The notes below the pieces were generated by a model, which was not told the DNA's origin, ran no database searches, and worked only from the letters and a program-made list of their open reading frames with translations. A DNA stretch of 64,000 nt, taken from positions 94,045,642 through 94,109,641 of the forward strand of contig CM049306.1 of the NCBI GenBank assembly GCA_026874595.1. Direction: 5' to 3'. Positions 38,832 through 52,633 of this stretch are shown here, piece after piece. Every line of letters begins with the position of its first letter. Positions within the stretch are counted from its first letter, which is position 1. This stretch comes from Sipunculus nudus (Eukaryota; Annelida; Sipuncula; Golfingiida; Sipunculidae). Made by a program: the position numbers and the translations under genes.

Positions 38832-38833
<2 letters not shown>

Positions 38834-40345
38834 TGATGGAAGTTATAGGGGCTATATGTCCGAGGGTAAGCTGTAGGATGTATTTATCCTTCGTGGGTGG
38901 TAAATGTCCGGTTGTACAGGGGATAATTATCTCGGATGTTTATTGCATTGGGCTGGGGGGGGGGGGGGGGGTGGCGGCGGGGGGAATCATTCATTTGGGA
39001 TCTTGTGCTCGGGCACTTATATCTTGTCCCTTGTAAGAAAGTAAAGTAACACAGCTTTGGACAACATTTTCAGGTTTAAGATTACCGACAGGGATAGCCG
39101 CAACCTAGATTCAGGTTACCCCCGCACAGTTCAGCTTATCCCATCGATAGTTTAACTAAATGATAAATTCTTATTGTTTAAATTCATCATATAAATTTAT
39201 ATGTAAAAGCTTGAATTAATATTTGAAAAATAAAATTGTCGGAAATTTTAATTATATCGTTAATTATATCTTTAATTATATTTAGATTGATCCATACACT
39301 TTCATCAAAGATTCAACCTAATTTGAGGAATTCAGAAAACACTACGAATTTTAAGTAAATAAATATAAAGAAAAAACTGTTTAAAATGGGTAATCTGAAA
39401 TCGTAGGGGGGAAATCCGACATCTTTTTTCTGTTTGCCCCCAAATGTTATCCGAAATCGCTACACCGGAAGATCCCTAGAGGGGTGAGCAGTAGACTGAC
39501 AGATCACTGGTCACCACCTGTGGGAACAGGGCACCCCGGCAGCTGCCCGCCAAGACACACAGACTGTATACACACAGCCCGCCTAGTTTATTACCGTATA
39601 CTGGCCGCCTGGAAGATAGCCGATGTCTGTGTCCGCTTGCCTTATTTGCTTACTTTAAATAAAGCTTCGTGAGGTGGTTATGAACCACCGATTTTTATGC
39701 TGTGTTTTAAAGGTTTCAGTTAATCTAACTGCACTTCTATTATTTTACCCAGTATACAGTCCAATTAACATGACAAAAATCTTTCACAAGGTTTTACGAT
39801 TTTAGCATAGATCTACAAGGCGCACAAAGATCTGCAAAACAGAATATGCGTTTTTTGTCTCTGTCCCTGCTTACTTGACCTGATTTAAGTAGAATATATA
39901 TTTGGCGTCCATCTCTAGCAAGATTCATTATAATTTTGGTAAAATAATGCATGACCCAGTATAACACATTATCGCCCGGCATCCATCATTCATGTGAACA
40001 TATGTAGGAAAATTCGGAATTGCGTTTGAAATACAGAACCAGATTCCCTCACCACATATGCGATCCGTTTTTAAGACAATATTTTAGTTTTTAATTTTAT
40101 ATTTACTAGCCCGAGTCATTCGGTCTCGTATTTTTACTCACTTTCCGTATGCGCGATACATAAATTCCTCCGGACACCAGTGGCGTCGCCCAGGAACAGA
40201 CATTTATTTCTTTTAGGTTCAATATTTACATATATGTATCTGAAACGATAGATTTTATCATGATTCGACAGTATCGCGATACTTATCTCATTATCACACT
40301 TGTCTTCACCATGTGATACATTTTATAGTAGAAGAGTTCAGATTG
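38832..40345. other. No gene seen
   Basis: Contains a G-run near 38956 and a CAGTGGCGTCGCC fragment at about 40184 that resembles a hAT-type TIR without a partner. No coding signature. Confidence 0.4.
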
Positions 40346-40565
40346 CAGGGGCGGATCCAAAGTTTAGGAAAATGAGGGTCCAACCCAGGAGGACCAATGA
40401 TAAAACATAATATGGTCCCCATGTCCGGGGAAGGGGGGTCTAGGCAGCATAAATTGGTCTGAAATCCTTGAAAAAAGTTGCCGGGGTTTAAAAAAAGGAG
40501 GGGGTCCGGACCCCCGTGAACTCCGCCCCGCCCCTCCCCCCCCCCCCCCCCTGAATCCGCCTCTG
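40346..40565. mobile_element. GGGGCGGATCC-type MITE, copy 3
   Basis: A 220-bp copy starting CAGGGGCGGATCC and ending GGATCCGCCTCTGG-like in inverted form (AATCCGCCTCTG). It shares the GTCCAACCCAGGAGGACCAATGA-type interior and the C-runs with copy 1. No protein is encoded; the overlapping minus-strand ORFs are translations of the repeat. Confidence 0.65.
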
Positions 40566-43500
40566 GATTCCCAAACCTTTGCACTTCTTTGCGTAACTGT
40601 AAGAGCCTTGCTTATAGTAAAATGACGCGATTTGAACATATCTGAATGCGTCTGTCGAGAATCATACGAACAAGGAAAGCTGTTGCGCTGTACTAATCAA
40701 CAATTGTATATACCTTCGCAACATGTTGACGGTTGTATCTATATTTTGAATTGCCCCTGTGTTTTACACATACTGATATATATGGTCTCTGCCTAACGCC
40801 TTCATTTGAAAGAGATTTGAACACGATTGAGATATTAATGATATTAATGTTAACAGCTTGCGCTGTCAAATTTATTTGATTCAAATAAACCATATAAATT
40901 CAAGGTGAAATGAAAAAGTAACTGAATATTCAGAAAGACAAATATAAAATAAAAATAATAAAAACATGGGGCCTAGAGGCACAAATGGTCAACCGCGATA
41001 CGTTCAACTAGGAAAGTGTGGCCATAAGTGATGGGGCTGGACGGACAGACGGGGACCATTTTAGAAGTCCCCCTCCTTACGGCGCGGGAATAATAATGGC
41101 GCGGGTCTTTAGAAGGAGATTCATTTGTTCGTCGTTTAAGACTAAATTATATATTCAAGGATAAATAGGAAGCTACCGACCTGTATGTACATTATGTTCA
41201 TTATTACCTAATAACATTTTAGTCATGAAGAGGCTTATTGAAGATATTTAAAAATCAGCAGCTTAACAGTCTTATAAGCAACTTACAACTGAAATCACAT
41301 CGCGTTGCTGTGAAGAAACATATTTCTGAGTTGGTGACACCGCCTAGCAATAAAGGCGGGCGGCCGTGCGGGCTTTCGGAGACAGCTTTCAGCGTCATCT
41401 TATATACTGGGCGTGATCCCTCCAATCTCCAGTTTCTGTCCCCCGCGACGGTCCATGAAAGTAGAAAAGATATTCATCTTGGCCATCGGTAGGAGGCGTC
41501 CAGGACCAGGAACCTTGCCGTATGTTGAAGGTCGGCCAACGTTACCGTAAAACCTGATCTTATGATTTATAATTTATCATTATACAACCGAGGAGTACTG
41601 AACGAAATATCGGGAAAACTGAACCAGTCAAGGAGCTTGTTTGCAAAAGCCAGCCTTGCTTTCATATAGGTTGAATGGTTTAAATAACTCCCGGGATCGC
41701 CAGAACATAGCTTTTATAAAGAAATAAATGCAGTCAGAATAAGCTTAAGATCGGAAGGTATAAGTTTGGTTTCTCCTTTCTCCCTGAGACACAAATATAA
41801 ACATATGCTTTAATATGCCTCTTTTCAACTTGATTATTTTCTAATGACATCATTGATGGGAAACAGATTCCCATAGGTAGTTGTCTCTACTTACGAGGAT
41901 TCGTTATCTTAACGCTTGATCTTATAATTTACCGTTCATTCATTCAAATGAATTTAACTTTTGCTCGTTTTTTTAATTGAATTTTCGTTTCATATGACCA
42001 AAGATTATGGAAAGCGAAGTGAAAAATAATTTTAAGTGAAAGGTACTCTTGGCTATGGACAAAATCGTGTGCTGTTATGGTGAGGCCGTTAGGCAAAAAA
42101 AGGTATGGTTCTCAGACACTTTTTTCAGAAATCAGTATTTTATTTTATTCATTTTTTTGCATGTTTCGATTAAAATGTCATATGATTAGGTCAAAGCATG
42201 GAAATAACACCTTTTTTTGCTAAACAGGTAAAAGCACTACATGAATTGTATTATCAATATCAGATAACAATCAACATTTTTATGCGGGGGGGGGGGGGGG
42301 GATTAAAATTGACGCGGACCGTGCCTGAGAACCCCACCTTTTATTATTTTTTGGGGGGCTTGGTCGACATATGCTAACGTAAGAGCTGCCGATAGCTTGT
42401 CTGCCAACAGCTTAAAACTGAAGGCTCTTCGTCAGTGTGATTTTGGGATTTGTGGCAATTATTTTGGAATGTTTTAGCCTCACATAGTATGAATTCAGAC
42501 CTGCCAAAGCGAAGTCAGAATTATGTACCGTGACAAGATTGATATGTCCATGTTTCAATTCTGTGTATATAAACAGAAGAAAAACTTTTCTGAGATCATG
42601 AGATTTTAAGTGAATTTCAGAGCGCACGGTGCAATGGTTACAGGAATCTGGAAGCCGTGTAGGGGAACATACCGCGTGCGGCGGAGATTGGGACTGCCAA
42701 GAATCAACATTTAACTTGACCTTACTACAAGAAATGTACCTCTCATGATCTCAGAAATGTCACCAGATGAAAAGCAGCTAATTTAAGTTTGAAATGAGTT
42801 CTTAAACCCGTTTGGGAGAGAAAAGTTTCTCCGTTTGACTACTTTCTAGCACGTGAAAATGGAGACCGAATGAGTCGAGCTGAACAAAAGCCTCTTCAGG
42901 CTGTCAGATGGTTACCGTACATGTTTGTTTGCAAACGCCCCCTGTTTGTATGGACTGGGAGCGTGGAGAATTCCTCTCAATTACCGATTTGCGTTTTACC
43001 AACAGATGACTGAGTAGTTGTTCATAAATAGAAGATGCCCTCATATGGTAGATACAGTTTAACTTTCGCTATAAGATTTTCCACAAAATCCCGATCAGTC
43101 CACATTCATACTTTCAAAGCAAGCATCCAAGCAAGCTGTGTGAGCGACCAGATGTAAAGATTTGCATTGAAAGAATATTAAACAAATCCTCAGTTGACCC
43201 ATGAGTACTTGTATCAGAGTTCATTTTTACATTGTATAGGTATAATTTGTTTTTGTAAGTGACTTACACTTAAATTATAAAATATGATCACATTCAGACA
43301 AGCAGCATTCTCGACTGCTTCAGTCTTTATATTAAACATTACCTTGAATCTGCTCGCTGCAACAGGGGGCATCATTTATTAAGTACCGGCGATAGGTAAA
43401 GTTAGCTATGATGGATGACCAAGTATATAATGGTTTATTGCTTCAATTTCTCACGCAAAAATACAATGTGTCTTCATTAGTCTGGAACTTCTGTTACCTT

Positions 43501-46240
43501 TACTGCTCTTATCGTATGTTATTGCCTCAATGATCGTCTCCTAAAATTAAGGGAAAACAGAGGATACCAGTGGAGGTTCTCAGCCACCGAGTGTACGGTA
43601 ATAATTTATAGATATGTTGTAGTCGGCCGCTTGATAATGGGTCTGATGTAAGGAAAATAAATCAGCCGATTTGTCCGTTGGGATTATGTTTTTGGGTTCG
43701 TGCGGTTTATTTATATGAATCAATTGAAAAGTACAGTAATATTGCAACATATTTGATGTAACTACAAGTCGATCGACAGGAAAACCAGCCAACACAGATT
43801 TTTAAGAAAGAATAAAATTAAGATTTCCGAATTCCTGAAATCTGGGGGAAAATGATAATTAATAAATATAAAGAATTCCATAATATAACACTTGAATCTA
43901 CATAATTCAAATAAAGAAATCAGGATTAAGTCAGCTGGAATTCAAATATCAGAACTTGGATCGCATCTTTTCAATTGTGTTCTATTTCCTGCTTACATTT
44001 ACTTTAGATTTCTTACAATTTCTAATGCGATTTTTACATTTACATTACAGGCAATATCCTTTTTAGCTTTTGCTGTTTCTCTTTCCAAAGTTTCAACAGT
44101 GTTTACTGAGCGGGTTTGCTGAAGGAAAGTCATATGAGGGAGTTTTAGTTGTTAGTTCTAACTGTGTTTTGTGAGCTTGTAAACAGTAAAGGGTTCTGTC
44201 TGGTTCTTCAATAACTACCATAAACTATCAAGTTAGCAATCATACTGTGTATACCCCTCCGTGATCACACGTACGTTTGATATATTATAAAGCATTGATT
44301 CTCTTTCATTTTTACCCAATAGAAAACTATTTATTCCTACTGAGCAAGCCAGAGGCGGTTATCTGTTCAGCTACAACTCATACACTCAGAGCGATATATA
44401 TGGCACTGAGGGAATGTGTCATCAAGAAATTGATATGTCTCATATAAACTCCTTATTGTCATACTTTTTTGTGGGTCATATTTCTAAACAAAAAGCGCGT
44501 GCAATTGTTTCTCGTTCACAAGCAGTTACGCCTATTTCCCTGAAAACAGTGCACACTTTCATATCCATATTATAAATTACTTTTGAAAAATGACTCCCTA
44601 GGTTATTTTTTATGGTTGTTCTCTCTTACTTAACGAGCCTAAAATGGCTATTAAACATAGTTTGTCCAGATGTCCAGTGGGGAAACGTGTCTTTCAATGA
44701 AACCTCTTATGAACCCAATCAACGTAAATATCGATTAAATAAATCGATCAAGACAGTTTTAACTAACATTTAACCTGTTACTGTAGTAATAATTTAGAAA
44801 TATTATGGCAAAAAATATTTTAAAAGTGTTTGAATATTTGCATCATCATTTTCATCATCACCTATTAAGCGTAAGTCGGATTAAGCAATGTACACCATTG
44901 GCAAAACGGTAAAGTACGGCCGTTTCACTAAAAAACTAGTATCTACAATGCATGAAAAGAAACATCACCCATGCAAAGAAGGGTCATAGTTCTGGCACCA
45001 TCAATCGAAGCTATGACATGACCCTTTAATCTGTCTACCCGTGTTCTCGGAATATCTTTCATGTCGTATTGGGTCCGTAATTTAGATCATTAAAAAAATC
45101 ATTCATTTTTCCGAAACACCATAAAACCCATTTATTTAATTATTCATCAGCCGGCATTGACCAAACAAATATTTATTGCATTTTCAGAAACTCGTGCAAA
45201 AATCAGATCATCAGCATTTCTTTTGAATGGAATGTTCCTGGTGACTTTTGATTTGGTTGTTATTCAGTGATGCTGGGCGGAATTTTTTATGCAGAAGCTG
45301 CTGTTTCTGACTTGTGAATTCAATAAAAATACGAATGAAACCACGCTAGCCGTAAATTAGGGCTCTTCGTATGTATGTTAATATCTTTAGAGAGTCGTTA
45401 TTAAGCAACTTTCATTACGACTACAATATAAGACCTTGAGTTGCAGCGCTGTATGTTATGTGTAGTCTTAGAAGGAATCTTGTGATTTTTATTTTAGAAG
45501 TAAATTATAAAAGAACTTATTCATGTGTTCAGTCATATTATTTCAAATGTGCTTCTGCAATCGCAGCTCAGTTGCTAAAGATAATAAAACAATCGGCCAG
45601 ACAAAGTATACAGATAACTATAAAGCGCTGGTGCCCAGGTATTTCAGACATTACCATGCAGTGTTGAGTAACTGATCCTGAAGATGTTTAATTTCCTAGT
45701 ATTTATTGTGAGGCAGCATCCCTGGCAAAAAACCCTAAATTGAAAATCTATCCCACAGCTATTTCAAATGCATATATTGGACCTTATAAAGTATATATCA
45801 TTTAAACCCTATAAAGAGTTCTTTATAATGGTATATATATTTATAGAATACATATTCATTTTCATATGGAATTTAAACATTTTTTAAATTTCAAATTCTT
45901 TAATGACACACGATATTAAGCAACCACTAACTTCAACCCAATTTCTAAATTAAATTTTTTTTTTACTTTGATCCGATAAAAATATAAAATTTCACTCTCA
46001 CTGGTTGCTTAAATTTTGTACCATTAAAAAATTAAACATTTCAAAATTCTTAAAATTTAATATGAAAATGGATGTAATTAAAACATGTACCATCAGAAAG
46101 AACTCTACACCAGATTTAAATGGTATATACTTCATCGCTATAGTTTTAATTTTAAATGACTATTTTATTATTATTATTCGAGGGGATTTCGTCAGGGATG
46201 CTACCTTAAACACTTATCATTTACGAATGTGTATGTCCTA
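40566..46240. other. No gene seen in 5.7 kb
   Basis: ORFs are all short (up to 84 codons) and unrecognised. A G-run of ~17 lies near 42285-42301. This stretch lies 3' of the esterase gene, and no exon of it was found here. Confidence 0.45.
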
Positions 46241-46524
46241 GACAGGGTGCTTCAGGGTGGGGACTGGATAACCGAGACACCTGGAAGTTTCAAGATGGAT
46301 CTATGGCGAAGAACAATATTTGGTTGTGAGCCGATGGTATAAGTAAATATTGATTGGGACGATGGTATTAAATTCGAGCCGCTTTCACACAAATTTCCAG
46401 TGCCGGCTGCCCAACCCAGTCCGCCCCTTGCGCGCTTATTCTCGGGCATCATTCCTGGACATAATTTAACAACCTTGTTCTTAATATATCAAAATGCTTT
46501 GGAAGTAGCACTATAAAGGACATA

Positions 46525-46541
46525 TTCAAGTAATACTTTAA
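46525..46541 (-). terminator. Possible polyadenylation signal of the esterase homologue
   Basis: Directly after the TAA stop the minus strand reads ATTAAAG, a common variant of the AATAAA signal. It is very close to the stop, so the 3' UTR would be short. No better signal was found just downstream. Confidence 0.3.
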
Positions 46542-47346
46542 TTAAAATATTAAAATCCAGTGAATAATAGCATAGAATGGTAACGCCGATGATGCTAGTG
46601 TCACGCTGGTAGATTTTGAGTGTGCGGATCTAGGCTCTTTAGAAACAACGCCAAATTTTCTTGAAATACTCTTAAAGAATTCCCAGCTCTTTTCGGCAAA
46701 GCTAATGTCATTCGACAGCGGCCCTAATTTTTCATTCATCAATTTGCACCAAACAGGGTTATAATCATCGCTACTTTTAACACAAAAATCCGGCATGGGA
46801 CTTCCGGGCACATGATGACCACCTAGCGGCAGTTTACAGAACTCCACACGAGCATGTGAACAGTGCAGGAAAGCTTCACACAAAACTGTTCGTTCGCCTT
46901 CATGATTTGTTTTCATTAACGTCAATGTGGGTTCTGATGAACAAGAATACATTCGCACAAAGTGCGATATTAGTGTCTCTACTGGCAGAAAAGAAGCGTT
47001 CCCCAAATGCTTTAGTCCAATTCCACCATGATATGGTATCCGTGGATCTAATTCACCGTGTACATGCAGGATTGACACAAACCTTGACATTAAGCATGGG
47101 AACTGCTCTTTTAGTTCTGATATATTGTTTGGTGTGCATGCAGCACCGTCGAAGCACTGTGCAGCCCTTCCTTGGTCACGTGGGCCACATGACCGCAGAC
47201 ACGCACGATAATCTCGTTGTACTAGGCTGGCCGCACTGACGGCTATTCCGGTCACGTGGTCAGACAGCTGACACGCCATGCGGTACGCCATCATCCCTCC
47301 GTTGGCGTGCCCGGCCACAAAAACGTCCCTCGGTGATGTGCAGTAC
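46542..47346 (-). CDS. Secreted PHB-depolymerase-like esterase homologue, coding exon 2 (probable pseudoenzyme)
   Basis: Last coding exon, residues 146-413. The acceptor is TTTTTATTACACAG|G, with the exon starting at 47346. It opens with RYCTSPRDVFVAG, then the elbow GHANGG (158-163). In active family members this motif is GxSxGG; here residue 160 is alanine (codon GCC at 47304-47306), one base change from TCC serine. The acid loop HGELDPRIPY (D246) and the histidine loop LPLGGHHVPG (H323/H324) are retained. Several cysteines (195, 199, 210, 216, 230) suggest an extracellular, disulfide-bonded product. The last ~20 residues (about 393-413) are hydrophobic, follow a Ser/Lys-rich linker and end at the stop, which is the layout of a GPI-attachment signal. 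The full protein of 413 residues is longer than bacterial LpqC-type enzymes because of this tail. Loss of catalysis is inferred from one residue. A sequencing error or a different nucleophile cannot be excluded. Confidence 0.88.
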
Positions 47347-47837
47347 CTGTGTAATAAAAATACCGGTTAAAGTGAATAAATTCAGTCTCAACAGTAAACT
47401 TCGGGAATGTCTTCATGTCCCTTAAACCCACCCTTTGATACCATATTAAACGTAAGGCTGATTAAAAATAAATGCACATTATAAAAAATAGGACTTGTCA
47501 CCGAGATACCCTAAACCTTGAAAAATTCCAAATCATGAAAGTCTTTCAGAAATAATAAGTGGATGCCCCGAGAAAAATTACCAGGATTCTGGGTTGATGT
47601 CAGGGATATGGAGGAATCATGGATCAGTCTATCTTAATCAACTTAACCTTTTTTGAAAGAATTTCTGAAAGAAGAATTGATGCACCAGTTGAAATTTTTA
47701 CGTAAGGCCAAATAAATACTCAGAGTTGTATCATATCCACTGCATATTTTTTCAATATGTTATGTTGCCATCTGATAGACGTTTAGGAACAGCAACAAAC
47801 AAACAAGTCGTCATGCAACCTCTTTTATTCTTCAGAC

Positions 47838-47845
47838 TATATATG

Positions 47846-47893
<48 letters not shown>
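47838..47893. repeat. (TA)n microsatellite in the intron
   Basis: TA dinucleotides with a short imperfect start and an ACATAC end, inside the esterase intron near its 3' end. Confidence 0.9.
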
Positions 47894-47899
<6 letters not shown>

Positions 47900-48094
47900 C
47901 ATAGTAAAATACTTAAAACATTTTACCTATTAAATCTTAGAGTTTCTAGTCAGATCTTTATTCAAGCGATTATATAAAGTATAAGTTTTTATAATTACAA
48001 TTTACCTTCATTTATTGTCATGTTGACAACAACACAAACAATTTCTTGTATATGATATCTGCGCAGGCTGAATGAATTATCATATCTTATCTTA

Positions 48095-49520
48095 TAGCGG
48101 AGCGGGATAGTCAGAAAATAGTTTACATGGTGATACAAGCATGAAATTTGGCATGCATATTTTCTGTACCCATATAAATAGATATCAACCTCTGGCCACC
48201 CAGGTTTCGGTCAATTTCAAATATGGAGGCCAATTTTTTCAATATTGCTGCCTCAGACTGCATATTTTTCTTAGGTTATCAGATTTCACCAGCTTTGCTT
48301 CCGATTTCTACACAATATTTTGATCACACTTTACCTGACGTGAACACTCTTAAGGTAATAAAGAGAATTATTTATATATATGGCCGCCATTTTACAAAAT
48401 GGCCGTCATTTTTTTAAAATGACATTCGTTGTGAAACAAAAACTGCCAGAATGAGCGCTAGAGAGTATAAGCTTACCTGAAGGTAAGGTCTAGTTAATGG
48501 AATTATTATTAATATAAGTATACTCGCAAACATCTAGGCACACTTATTTTTGTAATTTTCAAAAATGGCTGCTGTTTTCATTTCCAAATTGGCCGTCAAC
48601 TTTCCAAAACAAAATATCTTTTGACAAAGACAGGCCTGTTATATTGTACATGTTCATGTCTGACAGCTGCATGTAGATTCATGCAACATGGAAAATATTA
48701 CAACCTGTATTTAAAAAAAAAACTTGGATTATGCCGTTAATGGCCTATATATTATTATGTTTCCATGGTGAAAAAACACTGATGCCTTCAGTTTTCCACT
48801 CAGCATGCTCATACGGGCACTTGTCCAGAATGAATCCTCGTTGTGGCCTTGTTTGGCTTTGTATGACGTAATAAAACTGAAAATATGTAGGGTGCGTGCA
48901 AAAGTCAAAAGCTGGGTGAACATTTTCTAATTTGTTTGCTATTTATATCCAAAATATCTTTGAAAACGGTTGTTTAATTGTCAATAAAGCCATACGTCAT
49001 CGACATACATGTATGATTCACCTGGTATCTAAAAATATCATTACAGTTCACCTTTATACTCATCCATTATTTTGTCAGCATTTTTAATATTATGGCCGCC
49101 ATCTTGGATTTACGTGTGTTAAGGTGGTGGAAACAATGATTATTGCTGTTTATATTCCTGACAGTCTGGATACAATGGAAAAGAAATTATCAAACCTTAT
49201 TTGGAATTAGTCGATCACCTTTGAAAATCACAAATTCAGGCGGCCATATTGGAAATTGGCCGCCATATTGGAAAATGGCCGAAACCTTGGTTGCCAGAGG
49301 TTTAAGAGGGTTTTGAGAATAAACTTGCCAAATTTCATGCTTGTATCACCATTTGAACCTTTCTGCTGGTATTTTGGACTTACCCGCCCCACTTTTAGCC
49401 TATACCTGAAAAAAAAACTCTTTAGAGGACTGAACACAAATTCGGTCAAAATTGTTCAAATGAATCCATTTTTTTTTAAATCGCCTGCATTAAAGAACTT
49501 AATTCAATCCAATAAGGGAA
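48095..49520. repeat. Intronic repeat zone with ATGGCCGCCAT motifs
   Basis: GGCCGCCAT or its complement recurs near 48381, 48400, 49093, 49239 and 49260, between phrases such as ATGAAATTTGGCATGCAT and CCAAATTTCATGCTTGTATC. This looks like several diverged copies of a dispersed family, some inverted. No splice-compatible coding exon is seen. Confidence 0.5.
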
Positions 49521-50088
49521 GAGTAACCATCATTAGCTAAAGCACATGGTTACAACTTGGCGTAATTCCAAAGTTAATCCATCATGTACACTATACATCA
49601 CAGACTGGTGTCTCCTGAAAAATTCCGTTTATTCCCAACCAATTATATGAACATCAGACCCATTTATGGAACATTACTGAGCATTAATGTCTTTATTGGC
49701 GGTTACAGGCGTGAACCAATCAGTCGCTCAATGGGCGTAATAAAAACCTATGATCAATTATTTACATTACACTTTGCTCTGCGATGGAACTAATATAATT
49801 TTTTTTCACAAATGTTGTACTTAAGTGCGCTGGGATGGTACCCCGGCTTCATGTTACCATGGAAACATGAAATACATATATAGTTCGATACATATTTCCA
49901 CTTCTACTTGGAGTATAAATTAAACGTTTTGTTACCTCTGTCTTATGTAACAGGAACCCCAAGATACAAGGGTAATGGTATGTTTGTTTTGGCGTCGCTC
50001 CTGTCATTAATTAGCAATTAAATAATTAAATGAGTGTTTTAAAGACAGCACAAGACTTGATGCTACATCTGCCCCCCCCCCCGTCGTT

Positions 50089-50431
50089 TAACTGGATATT
50101 AAAGATGGATACATTCCTTAACTATAATATCAAAGATGCATACATTCCTTCGCTGATATTAAATATGGATAACTTTCTTAACTATATGTTAAAGATGGAT
50201 AAATTTCCTAACTGGATATTAAAGATGGATACATTCCTTAACCATTATATTAAACATGAATAAAATCCTTAGCTGGATATTAAAGATGGATAATTCCTTT
50301 ATTGAACATTAAAGATAGATAAATTTTCTCATTTGGATATTAAAGATGGATAAAATCATTTTCTGAATATTAAAAATGGAGAAATTTCTTAACTGGATAA
50401 AAAAGATGGATACATTTCTGACAAATTAAAG
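50089..50431. repeat. 30-bp minisatellite, about 11 copies
   Basis: AAAGATGGAT recurs at about 50101, 50132, 50161, 50191, 50221, 50252, 50282, 50311, 50342, 50372 and 50402, a 30-bp period. The first seven or so copies are open in the plus frame and encode a 10-residue repeat of the type LNWILKMDTF. It lies inside the intron, antisense to the esterase transcript, and is preceded by a C-run. Confidence 0.85.
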
Positions 50432-52187
50432 GTAAGGAATTGTAATAATTATTCAGCAATTTCATAAATAGTGATAATGCAGAATTAATTAGAAACACTT
50501 GAAGCTGCATAATTATGTAAAATGAATAAAAGAGTAAATTAACTTCCGTTCTGACAGTTCGCCGGTGTTAATCTTCAGGTTTTCTTGCTCCTGTATAGAT
50601 AAGGTTGAGCTCAACTAATTTCCTAACTGAATTTCATTGTTAAATTAAAGATAAATCACTCTTAATGCATGGGAAATAGGCCGCCATTATTATGACGACA
50701 CTGATACTCGCATCCTGTTTTCTATCCACGAGAAAAGGTTTTATCAAACTTTGGGACGAAAGAGACAAAAAAAATCCCCTTTATTTCGGAATGACGTCTG
50801 TTCGGAATACTTGGTAAAATATAATGAAACTTACCGTAGAATTAAATATTAAGACTGACATTTGATGTAGTTTCAAGTAGGTTAATCCTGAACTAACGTG
50901 TCAGCATTTTGAAGCACTTAGGTGCATCCGAAAGGGAACCAATTCCCGATTAAACCTCAGGTCCCGATTTACAATGGTAAACGTGTCTTGGAAAACATTT
51001 TTATCATTCTTATAAATATTAATTATATACTAGTTAATTTTTCTCTGTTGTTATAGATTCTTCAATATTAATCTGAGCCTTAACGACGCATCAGAATCAT
51101 TATAGAGAGCGGTAGCCAGGGTCAGCATTTATGTCTTTAATGAGTGGGCCGGAGAAATCTGAATGGCTTCGTTAAAGAATAGTGCGTCTGTAGAAAAAAA
51201 TGTGTCTCTCACAAATACAATCAGCAAGAAAAGTTAACAAGAAACACTCATCTTTCTAATCTAAAAATCTCTTAAATCTCAGGATCGCAGGACTTGCTCT
51301 CGCCATTACAGGCATTGAACCATTGCTCAAAGTTGGTTTGACATTTGCTCAAGGCAATATTCCATGTACAACAGCGTTTTTATAGCCTTTTTATGTTTCT
51401 CTATGAATATCTATGAATCTTTTCATCACATAATATCTAAGATTTATAATTTCTGGTGAAAACGATAGAAATATTAAACGAGATTTATGTAATTTTATAC
51501 GATGTTAGTAATTGACCGCTATGGGTTAAAACATTAGGAGAATCGTAAAATTGATATGCGTAGATCTAAAGGACGCGTGAAGATGATTTCTTCTGGGAAA
51601 GAGAAAAAGAGATCTGACAAAATAAGATGGATCCACATTTATGCTTCTAATCCCCTTTGTTTCAGACAGCAGTAGTAATGTTATTTGGGAATTTTACGGT
51701 AAAATGGGCAGTCGATCATAGGGAATGCCGTGATGAAACACCCGTAAATCCCGCTCTCGACTGCTCGAGATAGAAAGAGCAATAAAATAAACTGCGTGAC
51801 CTCTGTGGAAGTTTTTATGTAATGTCTTTCTTAATGGACGACGTGGATGAGCCTAGTTCTCTAGCTTCTATCCGTGAGTCAGTGTAATTATTTCCCCTTT
51901 CATTTAACAGCAGCTTTCAGAATTGTTAAGGCGCCCAGGGACTTTGCTTTCGTTACCAAAAAAAATAGTTTACATGGAAATTGCAAAGACGATTGATAGG
52001 GGATACTACTGTTCATCTCATTTGTTTTACGTTTTACCTTTTTTTATCAATGAAGAAATTTGTTTCGAGGTTTAAACTTTAATTCCCCTAATAATCAGGC
52101 AGATTTTATTGCCGCACAACCTATTGTAAGTTTTGTCCCGTTGATTTAGAAAGTATTCGGGCATGGTATGAACAAGGCGCTCGGATC

Positions 52188-52633
52188 CAGTGATGTAGAT
52201 CTCCAGTACGGACTTGGACCCGAGTCCGGACTCAAGTCCATTTTTTAAGGACTCGGGGGGGGGGGAGGACTCGAGCAATCACGTCCAGTCCATCTCGAGT
52301 CCAGTACGGAAAAGCTCTGTCACATAGTAAAATTACTTCTAGATTTGCGGACTACCAACAGAATATAAGGCCTACAAAGAGACAATACTTAGAACTCATT
52401 AGTTCGGCATAGAGAGGTTTGAAAATACACATTATAATCTCAAATTTCCATTCGGAACTTCTTTAAAAAAGGACATTTATGTTGGACTTGGACTCGGCCT
52501 TGGACTCGAATTCCAAATGACCTGAAGGCGATGATGATGGCCTTGGACTCGAATCTAAAGGACTTTGACTTAATTGGACTCGGACCCAAGTTTTCTGGAC
52601 TCGGACATGCACTCGGACTCGGCTACATCACTG
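52188..52633. mobile_element. hAT-like MITE, 446 bp, with 8-bp target duplication
   Basis: The ends are CAGTGATGTAG and, inverted, CAGTGATGTAG. Flanks are CTCGGATC (52180-52187) and CTGGGATC (52634-52641), matching at 7 of 8 positions. The interior is rich in GGACTCGG / CCGAGTCC repeats in both orientations. It encodes no protein and sits in the esterase intron upstream (plus coordinates) of the exon-derived array. Confidence 0.8.

Noticed and set aside
40306-40639. Gly- and Pro-rich minus-strand ORFs
   Set aside because: Translations of the GGGGCGGATCC MITE and its homopolymer runs.
46856-47239. 127-codon plus-strand ORF opposite esterase exon 2
   Set aside because: It is the antisense shadow of a conserved coding exon and shows no family resemblance.
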